DNA of 64,000 nucleotides from Galbula dea (Eukaryota; Chordata; Aves; Piciformes; Galbulidae): assembly GCA_013399015.1 (NCBI GenBank), contig VWZX01006702.1, positions 682,001-746,000 on the forward strand. Direction: 5' to 3'. Below are positions 60,609-64,000 of this stretch, piece after piece (positions within the stretch are counted from its first letter, which is position 1; every line of letters starts with the position of its first letter). Under the pieces are notes generated by a model that ran no database searches, was not told where the DNA came from, and was given only the letters and a program-made list of their open reading frames with translations. Position numbers and translations under genes: made by a program.

Positions 60609-62185
60609 TTCTATGAATGTTTTTACTGTGAGGCCAAAATATTGATTTTCTGGGTGTTATCCACTTAAAGGTTTATATGAATGAAAGCTTTTAAATGCAG
60701 GTCATTGTGGTGCTCATGCCCTTCTTTCCCACAGCAACAACAAATAGTAATTAACTTGATTTTTTTCCCTTTTAAAAATGAAGGGGTTTTAATTTCCATT
60801 ATGCATTTGTCTGTCTTTTCCTTTTTTTGCTATGAGGCTCTTTTTATCTTTTAAGTACATTTTAGTGATTCCACAGAAGAGAAATCCATCTCTTTCACAA
60901 TTTGTTTGAATAACAATACTCAAATTGCATCTTAAAAATAGAAAATAGAAACCAACACAGCAGATCCACAGGGCTTAGGATATCTCTAGGTATCAGGAGC
61001 TGTTAAAGATAGGCAGAAACAACAAAATGGATTAGAAGAAATGTTGAAGAGTCTAAAACTTGTCAAAAAATTTCCTCTCCTTTGTACCTGTCTTGAAAAT
61101 AAAAATATTTTAAAATAAATAAATAAACTGATCTTTAATACCATAGGTTATTTATCCACTGCCTACAATCAGACCTTTACATGAATTTCCTGATTCTGAG
61201 CTTATTAGCTTGCTACCAAGACAGTAGCTTTGTACTTAGTAGTTTATGTTGACCCAGCTTACATTTCAAATATCACAGCCTTGGAGCATTTTATGGATGC
61301 TGTCCTTTTTCATCATATCCTTGGTAATCCTAAGAAAATATTTCATTATCAGAAAAAAAAAAGTCTAAATTATATGTAAGGTAGGTAATTAATGTACTCC
61401 CACATTATTTAAAGTATTCAAGTAGTTAAAAAGAAGGATATGAATAGTCAAAGACCTCATCCACTTTATATTGCCCTCATAATAAACACAAATACATTTT
61501 AGTTCTGATTCATCATCAGCCACAAACAAAACATGAACATACAAAGCTACTCTCCAGATAGTATAAATTGGCATAGCAACTTAAGTGTTAGTTGAGCAAT
61601 GATGATTTACACCATCTGTGCTTACAGCCCACTACAAGTTGGTTTCAATACAAGTACACCAGCCTACAGACTAGCAGTGAGCAAGAGCTAAAAGAGAGTA
61701 GGTGAGTGGGGTGTTTATTGTGATAGTTATCTGAATTTCTGGAATGTGTTTGTGATTTTGGTTTTTAGTGTGTCACTTATTTTTTATTGTTGTTCTTTAA
61801 ATATTTTCTCTTGAGATATACAGAAAAGTGAGAAATGTTACTAGCTAAGATTCTCAGTTGCTGTAGATTTGTCTGAACTTGCTGTTTCTTGAGAACAGTA
61901 TTTCATTATTCTCTTTCCTGATGACAACATGTTATTATGGTCCTTTTCTGTAAATATTATTTACTATGATCTCCAATTTCAAATACCTTCTCAAAACTTA
62001 ATCTTGCTGTTTCATACAGAAGTGGCTTAACCTTCGAAACAGCTGTGGTTTTTTCTGTGTAAGATGATTAGGATTGATCAACAGCCCCAAAGCTTTAGAA
62101 AGCCCATCCATAGAATCAGAAATTATTAGTACTTCTTCCTTTGTCTTCTCTCATTCTCTTCTGTTGTTATTTCATTTACAGCATT

Positions 62186-62209
62186 TGTGTGTGTGTGTGT
62201 GTGTGTGTG
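62186..62209. repeat. (TG)12 microsatellite
   Basis: Twelve perfect TG units. The run is likely polymorphic in length. Confidence 0.9.
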
Positions 62210-64000
62210 CAGCTGCAAAAATCAGCTAACAAACTTTTGTGCAAGTATTTAATTTTATTAAATGTGCCTGCTCAAGTGAGTAAAAAAAGCTACTGTTTAT
62301 TTGGAGAGATGGAACTGAGGAGGAGGAGGGGGATGAGCTTGTGGTTTGATCTGGCATTTAGGAGAACTTGGTTCAGTTCTCTGATCTGCAACTGGCTTGC
62401 TACACTACCTTGAATGAGACTTTATCTCAGTAACTCATTCTTACATCCTTAAAACATGGTGTCACGATATCCTGTCCCACAAAAGATGTACAAATAGAAA
62501 GGCTACTCAGAAACTATAGAAGGATCATGTCAGCTCCTACTGAGTAGTGGATGTCAGATTTAGGAAGTAGAGAGATACAGGGGATCCAACAGCTAGTGCT
62601 CTCCTTCCTTTTCCTCTGTACTTTCTGGTGCTCCAACTCTTGTAATTTTCTCTTCCACTGCTCCAAATCATCCACTGTTGTCCTACAAAGAACAAGAATA
62701 TTGCTCCATCTTGTCTTACATTCCTCCAAGCTCAAAAACACGTATCTACATGAACCTAGACCTCTTCACTTGCATACTAACTCCAGCTTGTTTGATGTGA
62801 TATGAATCTGGCAGTCCTAGAGAATCTACAGGGAAGTAGAGGTATGAAAACTACTTACAGTGACAAACTAGTGAGGCTGTTCTCATTTAAGCCTTTTTAA
62901 GAGGCATAGAGCTTCCCAAGGTCTGATGCACATGTGGAAGGGAAGAATGGGGTGATACTGGTTGTTCTCAACTCACTGGTTTCCCCTGAGCATTGCTACT
63001 CTGCAGCCTGCATATCTGATGCCTGCATTTCTCACACTACTGAAATTCCTCCTCTCTAGACTGAGTTCTCTGGTCTCTGATCTCCCATTGATCTCCACCT
63101 GCAAACTTTTCTCTTCTTTCTGCTCTTTCTCCACCCTCAAGCCTTACATCTTCTATTCCTACTGGATTCCAAACCCTCATGTTCCCATTGCTGCTCTCCC
63201 ACAAACCTGCACTGTTCCAACAGCCATACCCTGCTCTCTATGCCAACAAAGCTAGTAGCATCTAAAAATGTTATGGCTGTTTCAATGTGGGTATCTCAGC
63301 AACCCTTCTATTTTTAAATGCCCTGAAGAGCTGTCAGCAACAGTTATGTCTAGTACAGCAGTTTGCTCTGAAAGCAGATTAGGCCAAACTACCCACTGTC
63401 CCTGAAGCTGCCCATGAAAAAGTCATCAGCTCACTTCCCATCTGCTGGCTTGGGGTTCCTCTAATCCATTTCAGCTGAAACAAACCAATTCAGCTGGCAT
63501 CTACTATTTAAACTGCTTAGCTGCTCTGGGTGACTTTGGCTGAAACAAGTTTGGGAGGGATTGAGCAGCTTGCAGGTAGGTAGAAGAGGTGGTAAACTTT
63601 GGTAGAAGACAGCAACTGGGAGCTCTCTGGGAATGGTAACCTTTCCAATAACCCCCCTTCAGCCCTTGGAGGAAGTGAGCATCCATGAGGGGATTTTAAA
63701 GCATGGTAAATTCTGGGCTCTGATTTAAATTCTCACTTATTTCTCAAGAGGTTCCTCTGGCAAACCGCTCCTTTCCATCACACAGAAAACAGGATGACAG
63801 TACTCAGGCCATCATTCATCTTTCCCCTGTTTAATCACTGCTAACTGATTAACCAAGTGAAGTGCTACAAATCCTTTAAAAAAAAAAAAGCTAGCTAGCT
63901 TTTACAAATAAATAAGGAGAACCTTTGTAAACGAGGTGCATGACCTCCAGCTCCTGAGAGTACCCTTTTAATTCCACTCCTTGGTCCCCCAGCAGTAGGA

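Larger units (their letters stand above)
59011..64000. other. Intergenic stretch to the right edge
   Basis: No coding exon, RNA gene or long interspersed repeat is recognised. It holds A-rich runs (60402-60430, 61112-61128), a 23-bp tandem duplication (60569-60608), a TG microsatellite (62186-62209) and a short palindrome (63886-63903). A donor-like TAAG/GTAAGA occurs near 59463 without a matching exon. Confidence 0.5.

Noticed and set aside
51500..64000. DUSP16 coding exons expected on the + strand
   Set aside because: No phosphatase or rhodanese-like segment is recognised; the gene probably starts coding beyond the window.

Overview
The window reads as nuclear DNA from a bird. The evidence is CR1 LINE fragments as the only recognisable interspersed repeat family, no mammalian SINEs, A+T-rich gene-poor spacers, small CpG-rich promoters and short introns. 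Two vertebrate genes are firmly identified. GPR19 is an orphan class A GPCR on the + strand, with its coding sequence in one exon at 32224-33453. CREBL2 is a small bZIP protein on the - strand, with four coding exons between 50798 and 40046. They converge tail to tail, the same relative arrangement I recall for human 12p13. Species cannot be fixed from the sequence alone.

Layout: 1-5.5 kb has no certain gene, but a strong splice acceptor opens an 18-codon reading frame that ends in TGA at 1683-1685, with a possible poly(A) signal at 5535; this is a weak candidate for the end of a + strand gene. 5.5-27 kb is non-coding sequence with a CpG-enriched patch (9.72-10.03 kb), a 268-bp polypyrimidine tract (10381-10648), a CR1 fragment (22.7 kb) and no exon I can defend. 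27.0-27.5 kb is a clear CpG island with YY1-, RFX- and CRE-like motifs; it is the best candidate for the GPR19 promoter or for a divergent transcript. GPR19 follows, with a splice acceptor at 32187-32188 and an ATTAAA poly(A) signal at 33583. 34-39.4 kb is the spacer between the two convergent genes.

CREBL2 occupies 39.4-51 kb. Its reading frame was rebuilt exon by exon (5 + 66 + 49 codons plus a split tryptophan codon, 121 residues). The last coding exon supplies only two bases of the final Trp codon plus the stop. Its CpG-island promoter (50.56-51.40 kb) carries two ZNF143/THAP11-type motifs and two inward-facing E2F-type motifs. From 51.4 kb to the end there is no recognisable gene, only CR1 fragments (one at 56.7-57.1 kb keeps a readable end of the LINE ORF2), microsatellites and A-rich tracts.

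The two genes are not an operon and no functional link can be inferred from adjacency. GPR19 is a membrane receptor (reported in the literature as a candidate adropin receptor), while CREBL2 is a nuclear CREB-related factor. I found no CRISPR, viral, toxin or otherwise exotic system. The most interesting points are the lost upstream start codon of GPR19, the split final codon of CREBL2, the RFX/CRE module in the orphan CpG island, a diverged 46-bp duplication just after GPR19, and an apparent strand asymmetry in base composition across the left third.
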